From: Acidobacteriota bacterium
GTDB taxonomy: Bacteria; Acidobacteriota; Thermoanaerobaculia; Multivoradales; J023
Reading direction: 5' to 3'
Length of the DNA: 64,000 nt
NCBI GenBank assembly: GCA_029263315.1
Contig: JAJCXR010000045.1
Coordinates: forward strand, 1-64,000
Under the pieces are notes generated by a model that saw only the letters and a program-made list of their open reading frames with translations, was not told where the DNA came from and ran no database searches. The position numbers were made by a program, and so were the translations under genes. Shown here piece after piece: positions 62,830-64,000 of the stretch (position 1 is the stretch's first letter; each line of letters begins with the position of its first letter).

Positions 62830-63049
62830 CATTGTTTCGGCTTGGCGGGACGAAGATGCCTTCCTGAGCTTGTCCGAGCAGGAGCGGGCTCAGATGCCGG
62901 AGCACCCGGCGGGCATCCGCACCCTGAGCGACCCAGAAGTGGAAGGCGTGTTCGGTGCCGCCGCCGGCACCCACTATTCCTTCTGTGAGCCCACCGCCAG
63001 CTGGTGTGACGACTGTGGTGATGGCGATATCCTGATCCCCAGCCGTTGA
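62816..63049 (+). CDS. lanA: Class II lanthipeptide precursor LanA with mersacidin-type leader
   Basis: The 77-residue peptide starts at ATG 62816 behind a strong AGAAGGAG. The leader VSAWRDEDAFLSLSEQERAQ, then PEHPAGIRTLSDPEVEGV matches the mersacidin/lichenicidin-type family. A cut after GA (47-48, FGA) would leave a core of 29 residues with three cysteines (57, 64, 67), the Ser/Thr donors T52, S55, T60 and S62, and a late S76. Up to three thioether rings are possible. The core is unusually acidic (CDDCGDGD). No other precursor is visible. A hairpin follows the gene. Confidence 0.88.
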   Translation: MKKSDIVSAWRDEDAFLSLSEQERAQMPEHPAGIRTLSDPEVEGVFGAAAGTHYSFCEPTASWCDDCGDGDILIPSR

Positions 63050-63067
63050 GCTGACGTTGAGCCCATT

Positions 63068-63095
63068 GCAAGGGGCGGCTCGTGTCGCCCCTTGC
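63068..63095. terminator. Terminator between lanA and the propeller gene
   Basis: GCAAGGGGCG and CGCCCCTTGC are perfect 10-base arms with an 8-base loop, placed between two convergent genes. Only a weak T-containing tail follows on either side. Confidence 0.65.
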
Positions 63096-63128
63096 CTTGA
63101 AGGCGTCTGGGTTCGGTATCGAGCCCGA

Positions 63129-64000
63129 TCAGCGCCGAGCCTGGGCCACCTCGGAAGTCCGCGGTAGTCGAAACGCAGCCATTTCCTCGGCGTTGCGCAC
63201 GTAGAGCACGCCGTCGGCGATCACCGGATGGTTCCACGTCTTGCCTTCGATCGCCGCGACCTTGGCCAGCTCCTGGAAGCCGGACGCCTTGGCCTCGACG
63301 ACGGCGACCTCGCCGCGGTCCGAGAGCACCAGCAGCAGGTCTTGATCTTCCAGCAGGAGGAGCTGACCGTTGCCGTAGCGCCCGCCCTTCCATAGCCGTT
63401 CACCGCTGGCCAGGCTTATACAGGCGAGGATGCGCCCGTCGAAGCCGAAAATGTGCTCGCCGTGCAGCACCAAATCGTTGAAGTAGGGTTTGAGAGCGGT
63501 GGAGGTCCAGGCGGTGTCGATCTGCCACTGGCTGCCGGGGTGGCTGATGCGCAAGCGGCGTAGGCCCTGGCCGAACCCGGTGCCCACCAAAATGCCGTCG
63601 TCGGGTGTCAGAACCGGTTGCACGATGCGTCCCCCGCCTGAGGCCAGCCATTCGTGGTGCCATAGGACATTGCCGTCCGCCGGGTCATAGCTTCGGACCC
63701 CGGCGTCGGTGAGGATGAGCAACTGCTCGACCCCCGCCAAGCGGCTGCGGTGCACCGAGCTGTAGCTCAGGGAACCGGCTTCGGCGAACCATCTGGGCTC
63801 GCCGTCGACGGTGTCGTAGGCGACGACCCCCCGGCCCTCGGGGCCACCGGTGTAGATCACCACCACATCGTCGATGAGCAGCGGCGAGCTGGAGAAGCCC
63901 CACTCGGGAGTGACGGCGGAGGTATCGTCGGCCACGTTGCGCGACCACTGCAGGGAGCCGTCGACGGCGTCCAGCACATTGAGCAGGCCGGTGGCGCCGA
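63129..64000 (-). CDS. PQQ-like beta-propeller protein, 5' end outside the window
   Basis: The 290 visible residues are C-terminal blades of a PQQ-like/BamB-like propeller: LLNVLDAVDGSLQWSRNV, VVAYDTVDGEPRWFAEAG, ACISLASGERLWKGGRYGNG. Each has the AxDxxxGxxxW-like turn. The open frame continues to the edge of the window, so start, signal peptide and length are unknown. Such proteins act as scaffolds, quinoprotein enzymes or outer-membrane assembly factors; nothing here says which. It is convergent with the lanthipeptide genes. Confidence 0.83.
   Translation of the reverse strand, partial: GATGLLNVLDAVDGSLQWSRNVADDTSAVTPEWGFSSSPLLIDDVVVIYTGGPEGRGVVAYDTVDGEPRWFAEAGSLSYSSVHRSRLAGVEQLLILTDAGVRSYDPADGNVLWHHEWLASGGGRIVQPVLTPDDGILVGTGFGQGLRRLRISHPGSQWQIDTAWTSTALKPYFNDLVLHGEHIFGFDGRILACISLASGERLWKGGRYGNGQLLLLEDQDLLLVLSDRGEVAVVEAKASGFQELAKVAAIEGKTWNHPVIADGVLYVRNAEEMAAFRLPRTSEVAQARR

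Overview
The window is one high-GC bacterial chromosome segment. Its gene content points to an environmental Acidobacteriota-like bacterium, perhaps of the Thermoanaerobaculia/Holophagae side: an ASPIC/UnbV FG-GAP lipoprotein, a sulfatase-fold/TPR lipoprotein, a secreted repeat protein ending in a GFESGDLAAWS-type tag, a fused two-domain 2-oxoacid dehydrogenase E1, a TonB-dependent receptor (so an outer membrane) and RiPP clusters. The phylum is inferred from family composition only; no rRNA gene is present.

Bases 1 to about 8317 are the right end of an integrative element, almost all on the minus strand. A tyrosine integrase sits next to the 3' end of a tRNA-Gln(TTG), followed by a Cro/CI-like regulator, two AlpA-type regulators, a zinc-finger/Toprim primase-helicase, a ParB-like protein and a Mom-like DNA-modification protein cut by the window edge. 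The order resembles a P4/PICI-like satellite or small prophage. Bases 8.3-34.6 kb are mostly housekeeping and signalling: RNase E/G with a long repetitive tail, E1, adenosine deaminase, YhbY, a dihydroorotate-dehydrogenase-like enzyme, an FHA-GAF histidine kinase beside GAF and STAS proteins, MetH, a seven-PAS histidine kinase, a seven-repeat secreted protein and a phosphatase/sulfatase-fold TPR lipoprotein.

Bases 34.9-43 kb hold a lasso-peptide cluster: split B1 (PqqD/RRE) and B2 (transglutaminase-like protease), a lasso cyclase, a 53-residue precursor overlapping the end of the cyclase gene, an HPr-kinase-like enzyme, a PRMT-fold methyltransferase and an ABC exporter, with a second PRMT-like gene divergent at the left edge. 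The precursor has the conserved leader motif and an 18-residue putative core with one Arg and a C-terminal Thr, which are plausible targets for the methyltransferases and the kinase. A second RiPP system lies at 59.4-63.05 kb: a LanM synthetase overlapping a mersacidin-type precursor gene. No dedicated lanthipeptide transporter or protease is visible.

Between them are a relic higBA locus (operator and higA kept, higB reduced to its last codons), a probably frameshifted DinB-like gene and YbaK. A TetR-controlled run follows, with a TonB receptor, SDR, KAS III-like enzyme, alpha/beta-hydrolase, AMP-ligase, second hydrolase and Na+/solute symporter. The same near-perfect palindrome occurs in front of tetR and of the receptor gene, so this looks like one regulon for taking up and processing an acyl or polyketide-like compound. 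Its enzyme families recall the oleABCD set, but key residues differ. An ASPIC/UnbV lipoprotein, a metallopeptidase and a PQQ-like propeller protein (cut by the right edge) complete the window.
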